Positions 24,327 to 32,875 of a stretch of 64,000 bases of DNA are shown here, piece by piece. Source of the DNA: Rubritalea marina DSM 17716 (GTDB lineage: Bacteria > Verrucomicrobiota > Verrucomicrobiia > Verrucomicrobiales > Akkermansiaceae). Location of the stretch: positions 27,461 to 91,460 of the forward strand of contig NZ_KB899258.1 of NCBI RefSeq assembly GCF_000378105.1, given 5' to 3'. The notes below the pieces were generated by a model that was not told where the DNA came from, made no database searches, and worked only from the letters and a program-made list of their open reading frames with translations. The position numbers and the translations under genes were made by a program. Each line of letters begins with the position of its first letter. The first letter of the stretch is position 1.

Positions 24327-26957
24327 TTATTTGCGTTTGAAGAGCTGGCTGAGTGCGACTTCTTTGATCATGCTGCCGATCGGGTAGTCATCGGCTTTGA
24401 GTTGTTCCATAATAGCGTCAACCTCATTTTGGTCTGAGAATTGTACGGTGCGGCCGAGGGCGTACGATAGCATCGATACGACGAGTTCGCGAGCGACAAG
24501 ATCATCTTTCTCGAGGAGCAAGTCTTTGAGCTCGTGGATGTTGGTGAATTTGGATCCGTCTGGTAGGGAGCTCGTTGGGTCGACTGGCAATTCTTTGCCT
24601 TTGACGAATTCGAAGTCTCTCCATCCGCCGATGGCGTCAAAGTTTTCCAACCCGTAGCCGATGGCGTCCATTTGTTTGTGGCAGGAAGAGCAAACTTTTT
24701 GGCGTTGGTGCAGTTTAACCAACTGGCGGTTGGTGAGTGGTTCGTTGGTCTGGGTGCCGAGCTCTGGGACGTTTGGTGGTGGTGGGAGTGGTTTGTCGTG
24801 GAGTAATTTTTCTTGGAGGAAGGCGCCTCGGATGACGGGGGAAGAACGTTCACCATTCGAGCCCAGCATGAGGAAGGCGGCTTGTGTGGTGAGGCCTCCA
24901 CGCGGTGAGTCTTCTGGGAGCTTGACCTTGGTGAAGGCTTGGTTGATCTGCTCGACATCTTCGATGCCGTAGTGGTTGGCCAGTGTGTGATCGACGACCA
25001 CGAAATCTGAGTGGATGAAGTTTTTGGCTGGTAGGTTCTCTTGGATGAGGGTGCCGAAGAATTGTTTTACTTCTTCTTTTGCAGCATAGCGAAGGCCTTG
25101 GCTGTAGCCTTGGTATTTATTTTGGTCGATGGTGATGGCATCGAACCTAAAGAGGTCGGCCCATTGGGTGATGAATCCGTCTCGGAATGCATTGACGCGT
25201 GGGTCTTGGATCATGCGGTCAAGCTGTGCTGAGAAGACCTCAGGGTCTTGGAGATTCGCTTCGTAGAGTTCATCATCTGGGGGGGAGCTCCAGAGGAAGT
25301 ACGAAAGGCGGATGGCGAGCTCGCGGTTGTTGAGCTTCTGCTGGCCAGTTGGAGCATCACTCGGTTCGACGATGTAGAGGAACTTCGGTGAGCTGAGAAT
25401 GATGCTAAGCGCGTCAGCCATGGCGTCGTTGTAGCTCGCGCCCTTCAGTTGAATCTCGCGGGCGTATTGGTAGAGCTGCTCGATGTATTCTGGGTTTGGT
25501 TTCTGGCGGCGGAAGGCATGGTAAGCGAAGGTCTCGATGAGTTCGCGGTCAGTGATCCTCTTGGCTTTTATTCCGGGACCACGGCCATCTGGGAACATGA
25601 GGTTTTCGAGCAAAGATTGCTCTTTGTTGTAGTATGGGCCATCGATTTCCATCCAATCAATCCACATGGAGGCCCAAGGATCGTCTCCCAGTAACGGTGC
25701 CTCACCTTTGCCGGCCTTCATGTTGCGCTGGTGACTGCCGCCCACGTAGTCGTGGCGCACGTCGATGGCGTGGCGGTGTCTTTGACCTGGCATCAATGGG
25801 ATGTCGACCTCGATGGTCTGCGGGTCGGTGGAGGGTTGGGTGAATTTGTAGGTGCCAATGACGTCCTTGAATGTGTGCTGGACTCGGAAGACCTTACGGT
25901 TCTCCGGTGGGTTGCCTACGTAGCCGCCGTGGACGCGAAGCTTGTAGTTGCCACGTGGGTCGATGTGTCGTGCAATGTGGGCGTCAAAGCCATTGCTGAG
26001 GCCGGTGAGATAGATGCCATCCTTGGCTTGAGGAAGCTCGGTGTAGCGGCGAGGTAGGTCGACACGCCAGAGGAACTGGCTGAAGAGGATGGAGGCATCA
26101 CCTGCGTCTTTGAAGCCCATTTCTTTCCAGCTTTTGCCTTTCTTTTTCATCGCCATCTGGGCATCGCCTTTTTTCACGATCTCTAGGTATCTTTTGAGCT
26201 TTTCCTCGGCTTTATCTTGGCGTGTCGCTTTCGCTTCTTGGTGTGGTTTTGGAAGCCATTCCAGCGCTTGCTTGGCGGTGAATTTGCCGGCCTCGAGGTA
26301 GTCCTCGAAGTCATTGGAGGTGAAGAATTGGTCGTTCCCTACGGTGTCGAAGTTTTCCGATTCGATGTCCTCTGGGACCATGTCGCGCGGTGGCACGAAG
26401 CCAAGGAGGGCCTTGACGCTATTGTTGTATTCGCGTTGGTTGAGGCGGCGCATCTTGATCTCACCCTTGTGGTTGGCCAGTTGGATACGAGCGTCCTCAA
26501 TGTGGATGCTAAGGGTGTCGAGCATCTTCACGAGCTCGGGCTCGCTCGGTTGGTCTTCATCCCAGGGCGGCATGTCTCCACTGTGGAGTTGGTCTAGCAC
26601 ATCTTGCCAGCGTTGAGCGGTGTCATTGTCGGCGATGGACCAGTCGATGGTATCCAAGCGCACTTGGCCTTTTTGTTTGTCTGGGCCATGGCAGTCGATG
26701 CAGTAGCGATCCATGAAGACCCTGGCGGTCTTGATGTCGGCTTCTTCGATTCGTGGCTTGTACTTGATCACTTTTTTGTGATCTTTTTCGATGAGGCGCA
26801 GTCTTTGGTAGACGGTGGAGCGGACAGCGACCACTTGTTCATGCTCTGCGATGGTCTCTAGGTCGTATTCGAGAGCTTCGCTTAGCTCGGGCGCTTTGTA
26901 GCCAATAGCAAATGGCAGCATGATACAAAACAGAATGATGGCGATGAGTTTACTCAT
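24327..26957 (-). CDS. DUF1587/1592/1588/1585 protein with two CXXCH haem motifs
   Basis: 876 residues, exported: hydrophobic N-terminus at residues 3-19. A planctomycete-type cytochrome module with C86-x2-C89-H90 ('YCIDCHGPDKQKGQ') comes first, then DUF1587 ('MRRLNQREYNNSVKALLG'), a beta-sandwich insert, DUF1595/1592 ('NNRELAIRLSYFLWSSPPDD', 'DFVVVDHTLANHYGIE'), DUF1588 ('RGGLTTQAAFLMLGSNGERS') with a second haem-type motif 'CSSCHKQMDAIGYGLENFD', and C-terminal DUF1585. Found with a DUF1552 gene as a two-gene unit. Probably a periplasmic c-type cytochrome-linked enzyme; the substrate is unknown. Confidence 0.92.
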   Translation of the reverse strand: MSKLIAIILFCIMLPFAIGYKAPELSEALEYDLETIAEHEQVVAVRSTVYQRLRLIEKDHKKVIKYKPRIEEADIKTARVFMDRYCIDCHGPDKQKGQVRLDTIDWSIADNDTAQRWQDVLDQLHSGDMPPWDEDQPSEPELVKMLDTLSIHIEDARIQLANHKGEIKMRRLNQREYNNSVKALLGFVPPRDMVPEDIESENFDTVGNDQFFTSNDFEDYLEAGKFTAKQALEWLPKPHQEAKATRQDKAEEKLKRYLEIVKKGDAQMAMKKKGKSWKEMGFKDAGDASILFSQFLWRVDLPRRYTELPQAKDGIYLTGLSNGFDAHIARHIDPRGNYKLRVHGGYVGNPPENRKVFRVQHTFKDVIGTYKFTQPSTDPQTIEVDIPLMPGQRHRHAIDVRHDYVGGSHQRNMKAGKGEAPLLGDDPWASMWIDWMEIDGPYYNKEQSLLENLMFPDGRGPGIKAKRITDRELIETFAYHAFRRQKPNPEYIEQLYQYAREIQLKGASYNDAMADALSIILSSPKFLYIVEPSDAPTGQQKLNNRELAIRLSYFLWSSPPDDELYEANLQDPEVFSAQLDRMIQDPRVNAFRDGFITQWADLFRFDAITIDQNKYQGYSQGLRYAAKEEVKQFFGTLIQENLPAKNFIHSDFVVVDHTLANHYGIEDVEQINQAFTKVKLPEDSPRGGLTTQAAFLMLGSNGERSSPVIRGAFLQEKLLHDKPLPPPPNVPELGTQTNEPLTNRQLVKLHQRQKVCSSCHKQMDAIGYGLENFDAIGGWRDFEFVKGKELPVDPTSSLPDGSKFTNIHELKDLLLEKDDLVARELVVSMLSYALGRTVQFSDQNEVDAIMEQLKADDYPIGSMIKEVALSQLFKRK

Positions 26958-27406
26958 ATAGGTAGGTCGAAGAAATCGGGTCGCTAATACTGGGGGTATC
27001 AGCGTTGTATATACGAAGTACCTGTATGATATGTTTCATCGGGCTGGCTAGAATAAAATTTACAGAAGCATTTGGGGAATAGTGCCTAGTCACAGATTGG
27101 CCGAGCGAGTTGAAAGTCCACGCGATGAGTTGTTGTGGGGGTCCTGCTTTGTGTATCTTTTTGAAGATGTTGGTTTTGTGCTTGGTGTGAGGCTTTGCTT
27201 TGGGGTGCTGCATGGGACTTGTTTGCTTGGGTGATTGACCACTCATGGGGTAGAGGGGTTCTGAGCCTTCCTAAGAAATGATGATTCCCCAAGCTGAGGG
27301 GCTGTGTTTAGGTGTAGTTTAGGAGATCGGAGGGTTTTGATGTGTTGTAGCCAGCAGAAACGAATGAAATTTGATCCCTAGCTACAGCGATCTTCTAGAG
27401 AACAAT
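26958..27406. other. Intergenic region upstream of the DUF1592 and discoidin-like genes
   Basis: About 450 bases between divergent genes. It contains no convincing coding frame; the largest minus-strand frame (26950-27246) has a biased Lys/Gln/His/Pro composition and overlaps the DUF1592 start. Promoters for both flanking genes must lie here, but no consensus boxes stand out. Confidence 0.5.
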
Positions 27407-28171
27407 ATGCCCATTAAATTCAAGCAATTCAGCATGCGATTCAAGCCACTCACCCTCGGTCTCAGTCTTTTTTTAAGTCCGGTATTGCTGGGTGCTCCGG
27501 GCTCGGTAACCGTGGTGTACGAGCACAACACGCCGGGTCATGCTGGCTGGATGTTCCAACGGGTGAAGGGGCCTAGCTCGAACGACTATGCTGATCGATC
27601 CATGGGGCATGCGACGGTAAGCATTCCTACCACCAATTTGGTGCAGGGCGCGAAAGCTCTGGCTCTGAAAGACAAAGTACAGGTACTCTTTGATGGCCTT
27701 GTGCCCACCAGTGATGGGCTCGATAAAAAGACGGGAGTGCAGGATTATGAACGTGCGATTTACTTTGATAATCAACCAAATGATGGGAGGCCTAATCGGG
27801 TGTTGATTTCATTGGATTCCGTGCAGCCGCTGTTTAAAATCAATACCTACACGTGGCACGACAACATCCGAGCAAATCAGTTCTTCAAGGTCTATTATTC
27901 TGACGCGCCGGTGGCTCCAGCCTCTGGTGATGCCGTGGCGTCCGATGCTGAGTTGTTGGCAAATGGATGGAGCTTGCTGACGACGGTACAGACTCAAGCA
28001 CCATCGCCGGAATCCCCACAGGTGGTGTCAAGTGTGCGCAGTACCTCACCAGCTCCGATGTGTCGCGCCAAACACATCCTTATCGATATTTTTCACCCCT
28101 TTGGGGAGAAGGTGCCTTTCGGTACCTTGTTTGGTGAAATTGACATCCACACGACTCGCTCTGGCGAGTGA
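27407..28171 (+). CDS. Secreted discoidin-like (F5/8 type C-like) protein
   Basis: 254 residues from ATG 27407; ATG 27434 is an alternative that begins nearer the signal core. Signal peptide 'FKPLTLGLSLFLSPVLLGA' precedes 'PGSVTVVYEHN'. The pattern 'VLISLDSVQPLFKINTYTWH', 'FFKVYYSD', 'GWSLLTTV' and the end 'FGTLFGEIDIHT' is that of planctomycete/verrucomicrobial jelly-roll proteins related to discoidin carbohydrate-binding domains. It is a single domain with no PEP-CTERM tail. Likely a periplasmic or outer-surface glycan-binding protein; the ligand is unknown. Confidence 0.7.
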   Translation: MPIKFKQFSMRFKPLTLGLSLFLSPVLLGAPGSVTVVYEHNTPGHAGWMFQRVKGPSSNDYADRSMGHATVSIPTTNLVQGAKALALKDKVQVLFDGLVPTSDGLDKKTGVQDYERAIYFDNQPNDGRPNRVLISLDSVQPLFKINTYTWHDNIRANQFFKVYYSDAPVAPASGDAVASDAELLANGWSLLTTVQTQAPSPESPQVVSSVRSTSPAPMCRAKHILIDIFHPFGEKVPFGTLFGEIDIHTTRSGE

Positions 28172-28182
28172 TGGTCCGCGCG

Positions 28183-28470
28183 TTATCGGGCGGAATCAAA
28201 CCAAGTGTGGGGGCATGATGGGCATTGTCTAGCACGCGCTGTGCGGCAGAGTGTGCCGCATGCCGGGCAGCGGTTGAGTTGGCTTTCTAGGCGTTGGCAG
28301 GTGGTGTTGAAGAAGTGTTCAGGACCACTGCTTAGGAGGGCTTCTATCTCTGGGCTGCGATCGATCCAGCGAGTCTGGAACAACTCGCGCACAGCGGGGA
28401 ACTCACACTGCGCGATCATACGCTGGACTTCGAGGTTACGCCAAGCGGCTTGCTCGCTGGTGCTGAGCAA
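28183..28470 (-). CDS. Small zinc-ribbon protein downstream of serB
   Basis: 95 residues from a TTG at 28470. Residues 1-60 are helical ('EQAAWRNLEVQRMIAQCEFP'), and the C-terminus carries two Cys pairs, 'CPACGTLC' and 'CPSCPHTW', a zinc-ribbon-like arrangement. The same frame stays open upstream to a stop near 28584 and reads as protein-like sequence ('TTTIQLDPQHIHLFRGHRS') with no ATG or GTG. The true start is therefore uncertain and could be TTG 28470 or a rare codon farther up. It lies directly downstream of serB. Function unknown. Confidence 0.5.
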   Translation of the reverse strand: MLSTSEQAAWRNLEVQRMIAQCEFPAVRELFQTRWIDRSPEIEALLSSGPEHFFNTTCQRLESQLNRCPACGTLCRTARARQCPSCPHTWFDSAR

Positions 28471-28573
28471 ACTGCGGTGACCTCGAAAAAGGTGAATGTG
28501 CTGTGGGTCGAGTTGGATGGTGGTAGTGGGAGTGTGCGTTAATAGAATGAGGGCACTACCGTTGGAGGCGTGC

Positions 28574-29206
28574 TTAGACGAGTGCTAGCAATTCGTCTAG
28601 CTTGTAGATGAAGTGGTCTGAGCCTTCTTGGACTTTCGGGCGCGGGGTGTATCCACCGTAGCCGATGAAGCAATCGACTTCTGGTTTTGTTTCGAGATCG
28701 GACACTCCATCGCCGACCATCACCACCGTGTCGGGAGAGAATTCTTGCTTGAGTTGCTGGATGATCTCGGGCTTGCCTCCGTTGTAGGTGGTTGGGTAGC
28801 TGTTGTCGAAGCGTAGGTACTTGCCTTCGGAGTCGAGTTCTAGGGGGACGGCTTCGATGCGCTCGATTCCGAGGAACTCGGCGAGGGGTTCGATGAGGCG
28901 CTTGAACCCACCGGATAAGATAGCGATCGTCCAGCCTTTTTCGCGCAGTGTGTTCAGTGTGCTCACTGCGGTGGGTTCGACCGTGTCGATGTAGAGTTGG
29001 CCGATGGTGCTGCAGGTCGCTTGGTCTGGGCGAATGATGTCGAGACGGCGGGCGAAGACCTGATCGAGCGGGACTTCGCCATTCATGGCCGCATTGGTCA
29101 ATGCTTCTACTTCAGCGAAGACTTCTGGGCCCTTGGCGCGTGCGAGTTCATCGATACCCTCGATTGAGGATAGGGTGGAGTCACAGTCAAAGATGATGAG
29201 TTTCAT
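28574..29206 (-). CDS. serB: HAD-family phosphoserine phosphatase
   Basis: Dephosphorylates phosphoserine, the last step of serine synthesis. It has 210 residues, normal for the short form without an ACT domain. HAD motif I 'FDCDSTL' gives D7 and D9, motif II is 'ILSGGFKRLIEP', and motif III/IV is 'VVMVGDGVSDLETKPEVD'. ATG 29206 starts exactly at 'MKLIIFDCD'. The enzyme could also act on another phosphoester, since the family is broad. It lies 50 bases downstream of an L,D-transpeptidase gene on the same strand. Confidence 0.87.
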   Translation of the reverse strand: MKLIIFDCDSTLSSIEGIDELARAKGPEVFAEVEALTNAAMNGEVPLDQVFARRLDIIRPDQATCSTIGQLYIDTVEPTAVSTLNTLREKGWTIAILSGGFKRLIEPLAEFLGIERIEAVPLELDSEGKYLRFDNSYPTTYNGGKPEIIQQLKQEFSPDTVVMVGDGVSDLETKPEVDCFIGYGGYTPRPKVQEGSDHFIYKLDELLALV

Positions 29207-29255
29207 AGTGGGTCGGTGTGGTATGTTTGAGTGGTGGTTGAGCTGCTTTGAACGA

Positions 29256-29714
29256 TCATGGGGTGATCATGATCAAAGTGTCTGGAGCCAAAGCGTCATA
29301 GAGTTCGATGATGTCCTGGTTGAGCATGCGGACGCAGCCCATGGAGCAAGGCTGGCCGATGCGGGACTCATGGTTGGTGCCATGGATGTAAATGTAGCGT
29401 TGCTTGGTGTTGGCGTTCATTTCTTGGATGCCGTCGAGCCAGATGATGCGTGAGGTGATGAGGTCTTCGCTGCTGGGCTGTGCGGGGTCGTGTGTGCCTA
29501 TTGGCTTGCGGCCTTTGAAGATTGTCATCGGGGCTGCGCCTTGCCCGATCATCTCGGCTATTTGGAAGCGCCCGATGGGTGTGCGGTATGAGCCCTCTTC
29601 AAAGCCCACTCCATTTTCTGCGGTGGAGATGGGGTATTCGCCGAGTAGCTCATCACGCTCATCGTAATGGCGTAGGCGTTGCTTGTGGACTGAAATGAAG
29701 ATGCGAGCTGGCAT
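29256..29714 (-). CDS. L,D-transpeptidase (YkuD), no visible signal peptide
   Basis: 152 residues made almost wholly of one YkuD domain. The catalytic block is 'YIHGTNHESRIGQPCSMGC', giving H111 and C127, followed by 'VRM'. N-terminal 'IFISVHKQRLRHYDERDELL' and 'ISTAENGVGFEEGSYRTPIG' are typical strands. No signal peptide or membrane segment is visible from the ATG at 29714, which is odd for a periplasmic enzyme. The upstream sequence runs into the ketosynthase gene 11 bases away, so there is no room for a longer N-terminus. Confidence 0.86.
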   Translation of the reverse strand: MPARIFISVHKQRLRHYDERDELLGEYPISTAENGVGFEEGSYRTPIGRFQIAEMIGQGAAPMTIFKGRKPIGTHDPAQPSSEDLITSRIIWLDGIQEMNANTKQRYIYIHGTNHESRIGQPCSMGCVRMLNQDIIELYDALAPDTLIMITP

Positions 29715-29725
29715 GCTGTGGGAGT

Positions 29726-30877
29726 TTATTGAGCTGGTGGGCGTAGGGCAATGACGGAGTTGTGCCCCCCCATGCCAACGGCGATCTTGAGGATGCTGCC
29801 AGTGGCTGGGCTCGGGGTGGTGGGGAGCGTGAAAGGAGCGGGGGGGGGGCTGAGTGGGAGGTTTGGCGGCAGCTGTTGCTCTCTGAGGTGGTGCGCGAGT
29901 ATTGCTGTGTCTAGGGCGCCGCTAGCCCCCACTGTATGTCCGGTAAAGGGTTTGAGCGGGTGAAGTGAGATGGGAGATGTGGGCTGAAGGGCGTCGATGA
30001 GTGCGCGCTCCTCGGCTAGCGAGTGCAGTCGCGTGCCCGATGCATGCGGGCAGATTGCCCTGATCGTGTCCGCGCCTCCCAGCGCGTTGCTGGCTTCGAC
30101 AAGTAGCTGGCGTAGCCCCGCGCCGTCGTTGGGCATGCCGATGGGAGAATCTGCATCTGAATTGCACCAAAACCCGTCAATACTCGGAGCCTGGGTGTCA
30201 GGGATGTTACTCAGCACCAGAGCGCAGCCGGCTTCACCAGGGAAGAAGCCTGCGGTCTCTGGGTGGTAGGGATCATTGATTCCGCTGGTGCTCAGGACGC
30301 CGGTCTTGACGTAGTCGTTGACGATTTCAGGAACGAGAGGGAGCTCGATGCCTAGCACGATGGCGTGATCGACGATGCCGCACTTGAGCATCATGAGTGC
30401 GTGGCCAATGGCGTCCAGTGAGGCGGCGCAGCCAGAGGAGATGGTTTGCCAAGGTCCAGTGATGCCAAGCTCGATGGTGACGGCTGAAGCTATCTCACCG
30501 TGCATCGAATTGGATGCCGCCATGAGTTTGATTGGTCGGCGTCCTGGCCAATCACTGAGCCAGGCGTTGCCTCGTGATGAACCCGCGATGACTGCGGCGC
30601 GCTTGAGGGCTTCGCCATCGAGTCCCGCATCTGCGACTGCTTGTTTGGCGCAATGGATTGCGAGGGCCGAGCCCGGAGCCCACTTGCGTGAGTTGAGGAG
30701 CTTGCGGTCTTCGATCCAGGCGCCTTGGAGCTCGGCGCCGTTGAGCTGGTCGGCAAAGAAGTCGCTCAGCGGTCGCAAGCCTGAGCGGCCGGCCAGCATT
30801 GCGGCTTGGTGCGCCTTGAGGTCGTGCCCGAGCCCTGAGATGGCTGAGATTCCGGTGATGGCAACGGTGTGCTTCAA
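29726..30877 (-). CDS. Stand-alone beta-ketoacyl synthase
   Basis: 383 residues with the FabF/FabB-type thiolase fold. The nucleophile is C150 in 'ISSGCAASLDAIG', H278 in 'CPHASGTRL' (in place of the usual 'NAHGTGT'), K309 and H314 in 'FTGHTVGASGALD'. It is shorter than FabF (~410) and more divergent than the second KS in this window (48958-50205). No acyl carrier protein, ketoreductase or acyltransferase is adjacent. Upstream lies bioB, separated by a terminator. Its product is unknown; roles in a short acyl pathway are only possible. Confidence 0.85.
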   Translation of the reverse strand: MKHTVAITGISAISGLGHDLKAHQAAMLAGRSGLRPLSDFFADQLNGAELQGAWIEDRKLLNSRKWAPGSALAIHCAKQAVADAGLDGEALKRAAVIAGSSRGNAWLSDWPGRRPIKLMAASNSMHGEIASAVTIELGITGPWQTISSGCAASLDAIGHALMMLKCGIVDHAIVLGIELPLVPEIVNDYVKTGVLSTSGINDPYHPETAGFFPGEAGCALVLSNIPDTQAPSIDGFWCNSDADSPIGMPNDGAGLRQLLVEASNALGGADTIRAICPHASGTRLHSLAEERALIDALQPTSPISLHPLKPFTGHTVGASGALDTAILAHHLREQQLPPNLPLSPPPAPFTLPTTPSPATGSILKIAVGMGGHNSVIALRPPAQ

Positions 30878-30927
30878 AACCTAAAGAATGTGGTGAGTTG
30901 AAGAATGAGTCGCGGGGTGGAGACATC

Positions 30928-30954
30928 AAAATGCCCCACGCTTGGTGTGGGGCA
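30928..30954 (-). terminator. Terminator after bioB
   Basis: On the minus strand TGCCCCAC / GTGGGGCA (30947-30954 with 30932-30939) form a perfect 8-bp stem with a 7-base loop, followed by TTTT. It lies between bioB and the ketosynthase gene and would limit co-transcription of the two. Confidence 0.75.
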
Positions 30955-30990
30955 CTGAGAGAAGTTGGTGGATTTTACCGAGGAATCAGC

Positions 30991-31986
30991 CTAGCTGCAG
31001 CATGGGCTAGCTTCCTTGGAGCAATCAGCCTGCGGTGCTGCCATGTTGGGGTTTGGCTGTTTCGCTGAGAGTCCGAGTTGCTTGATGAGGTTGAGGTCCT
31101 TCTGCACACTTGGGTTTTGTGCGGTGAGGAGTTTGTCGCCGTAGAAGATAGAGTTTGCTCCTGCGAAGAAGCAAAGTGCCTGTCCTTCTTCGGAAATCTG
31201 AGTACGACCTGCTGAGAGGCGAACCTTGGCCTTGGGGATCGCGATACGAGCAATGGCAATCATGCGCACGACGTCGAAAATAGTTACTGGGTCAGACTCA
31301 CCCAGTGGTGTGCCCGGCATGGGCATGAGTGAGTTGATTGGTACGGACTCCGGCTGTGGGTTGAACTCGGAGATCGTCTCGATCATTTTCAAGCGATCTT
31401 CATCATTTTCGCCGAGACCGAGGATGCCGCCACAGCAGACAGACATACCGGCGTCTTGCGCATTGCGGATGGTGCGGAGACGGTCGTCATAGGTGTGGGT
31501 GGTGACAATGTTTGGGTAGTGTTCGCGAGAGGTGTCTACATTGTGGTTGTATGCAGTTACTCCAGCCTTTTTGAGGATTGTGGCTTCCTCCGGGCCGAGC
31601 TCACCGAGAGTCACACAGACCTCCATGCCTAGCTCAGAAACTTCTTCAATGATGTCGACCACTTGGTCGAAGCGCTTGGTGCCCTTGCGCACGCCTTTCC
31701 ACGCTGCGCCCATGCAGAAGCGTGTGGAGCCGGAGTCGTGGGCTGCGCGAGCGCGCTCGATCACAGCTTCCTTTTCCATGAGTCTTTCGACCTGAACACC
31801 TGAGTTGTATCTAGCGGACTGAGCGCAGTAGGAACAATCTTCGGAACAACCGCCAGTCTTGATCGAGAGTAGGGTGCACAGTTGGATTTCGTTGTCAGCC
31901 CAGTTGGCATCGTGTACTTCACGTGACTTCTTGATGAGATCAAATAAAGGGAGATCGTGGAGTGCTTTTAATTCTTCGAATTTCAT
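30991..31986 (-). CDS. bioB: Biotin synthase
   Basis: Radical SAM enzyme inserting sulfur into dethiobiotin. It has 331 residues from ATG 31986. The radical SAM cluster motif is C47-x3-C51-x2-C54 ('GGCSEDCSYCAQS'), and the second cluster region 'RFCMGAAWKGVRKGTKRF' and 'YNHNVDTSREHYPNIVTTHT' are typical. 'ETISEFNPQPESVPINSLMP' and 'KVRLSAGRTQISEEGQ' follow. The C-terminus is Cys-rich ('DCSKEASPCCS'). A much longer upstream frame exists but lacks family similarity. The other bio genes are not adjacent. Confidence 0.95.
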   Translation of the reverse strand: MKFEELKALHDLPLFDLIKKSREVHDANWADNEIQLCTLLSIKTGGCSEDCSYCAQSARYNSGVQVERLMEKEAVIERARAAHDSGSTRFCMGAAWKGVRKGTKRFDQVVDIIEEVSELGMEVCVTLGELGPEEATILKKAGVTAYNHNVDTSREHYPNIVTTHTYDDRLRTIRNAQDAGMSVCCGGILGLGENDEDRLKMIETISEFNPQPESVPINSLMPMPGTPLGESDPVTIFDVVRMIAIARIAIPKAKVRLSAGRTQISEEGQALCFFAGANSIFYGDKLLTAQNPSVQKDLNLIKQLGLSAKQPNPNMAAPQADCSKEASPCCS

Positions 31987-32009
31987 GATGTTTGAAAGTG
32001 GTGCTTGGC

Positions 32010-32705
32010 TTACTTTACCCAGCCTTTGTTGGTGCTGGGTAGTTGGCTTTTCGCTAGAGTGCTGTAGTCGGTTTTTCCTCGAGCGCTGATCATTGCAACA
32101 CCAGTGGCTCGCTTCCAGTAACGATTCATACTTTCGCCTGTATAGCAACCCCAGCTTTTGCAAATGGCTCCCTTGCTGAACGCTCGACCACTCAGCTTGC
32201 GGAGGTCAGTTTCGTGAATCCAAGCGGCCGATACGCCAAGGATTTGTGAGGAATAATCGAGTAAAAAGCAATGTTTGTTAGAGTGGCCGAAGTAGTGGAA
32301 CGAACGAGTCCTTCCGGCAGGGAGGCGGTTGAGGTGGTTGATGAATTCGTCGCCGGTATTGATCCAGATGAGTCGGGCGCCGCGCTTGTTTGCTTGTTCT
32401 TGGATCCAGCGTGTGTAGGGCTTGCCGTCTTCCCGACCGCGTAGAGAGTAGCCTAATTTGTAGACGTACCAATTGATGCGACTCTTCGGCAGCCCTTGTG
32501 CTTTTTCTTCTGCACGGATGAGATCGATGTGGAGTGTGGCTGCGCGGATGAAGTTTGCCCACCAGCGATCGTGTTGGTCTGGCTCGATGCGGTATTGCTC
32601 CCACTGACGGAGCGCAGGGCCTCCAGATAAAACCAAATGCTCATTCGCACGGCTGCAGTGACCGAGTAGAGTGATGAGCATGATCGTGAGCCATAGACGC
32701 TGCAT
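32010..32705 (-). CDS. Secreted protein with possible clan CD (caspase/gingipain-like) His-Cys pair
   Basis: 231 residues with signal peptide 'RLWLTIMLITLLGHCSRA' (residues 3-20). The order of motifs resembles caspase/gingipain-type peptidases: a hydrophobic strand then His at 'SFHYFGHSNKHCF' (H141), then about 45 residues later a strand and Cys at 'AICKSWGCYTGESMNRYW' (C187), followed by 'GVAMISARGKTDYS'. Spacing and hydrophobic-strand context fit; residue-level family assignment is inference. Alternatives are a degenerate, non-catalytic relative or a toxin-type domain. It lies 23 bases upstream of bioB on the same strand. Confidence 0.55.
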   Translation of the reverse strand: MQRLWLTIMLITLLGHCSRANEHLVLSGGPALRQWEQYRIEPDQHDRWWANFIRAATLHIDLIRAEEKAQGLPKSRINWYVYKLGYSLRGREDGKPYTRWIQEQANKRGARLIWINTGDEFINHLNRLPAGRTRSFHYFGHSNKHCFLLDYSSQILGVSAAWIHETDLRKLSGRAFSKGAICKSWGCYTGESMNRYWKRATGVAMISARGKTDYSTLAKSQLPSTNKGWVK

Positions 32706-32875
32706 GGTGTCGAGAATGGTATGAAGCTCTGCCCCTGTGAAGGTTAAAATGGCAATCTGGGATGATTTTCGTCCGTAGTGATTTGTTAGGGTGTTAGGTG
32801 TGAGTGTTTTAGCAATCTAAAATTTTGAGAATTGGACATTGGCGGGGCTTGAATGAGTGTTTATACCATTGCTAG

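Noticed and set aside
26950..27246. Minus-strand frame of 98 codons
   Set aside because: Biased Lys/Gln/His composition, overlaps the DUF1592 gene start, no recognisable product.
29726..31986. bioB and the ketosynthase as a single biotin operon
   Set aside because: An 8-bp stem plus T-run lies between them, so co-transcription is doubtful.
31987..32163. Longer N-terminus for bioB
   Set aside because: The extra 59 residues show no family similarity and overlap the 3' end of the neighbouring gene; the ATG at 31986 fits BioB starts.
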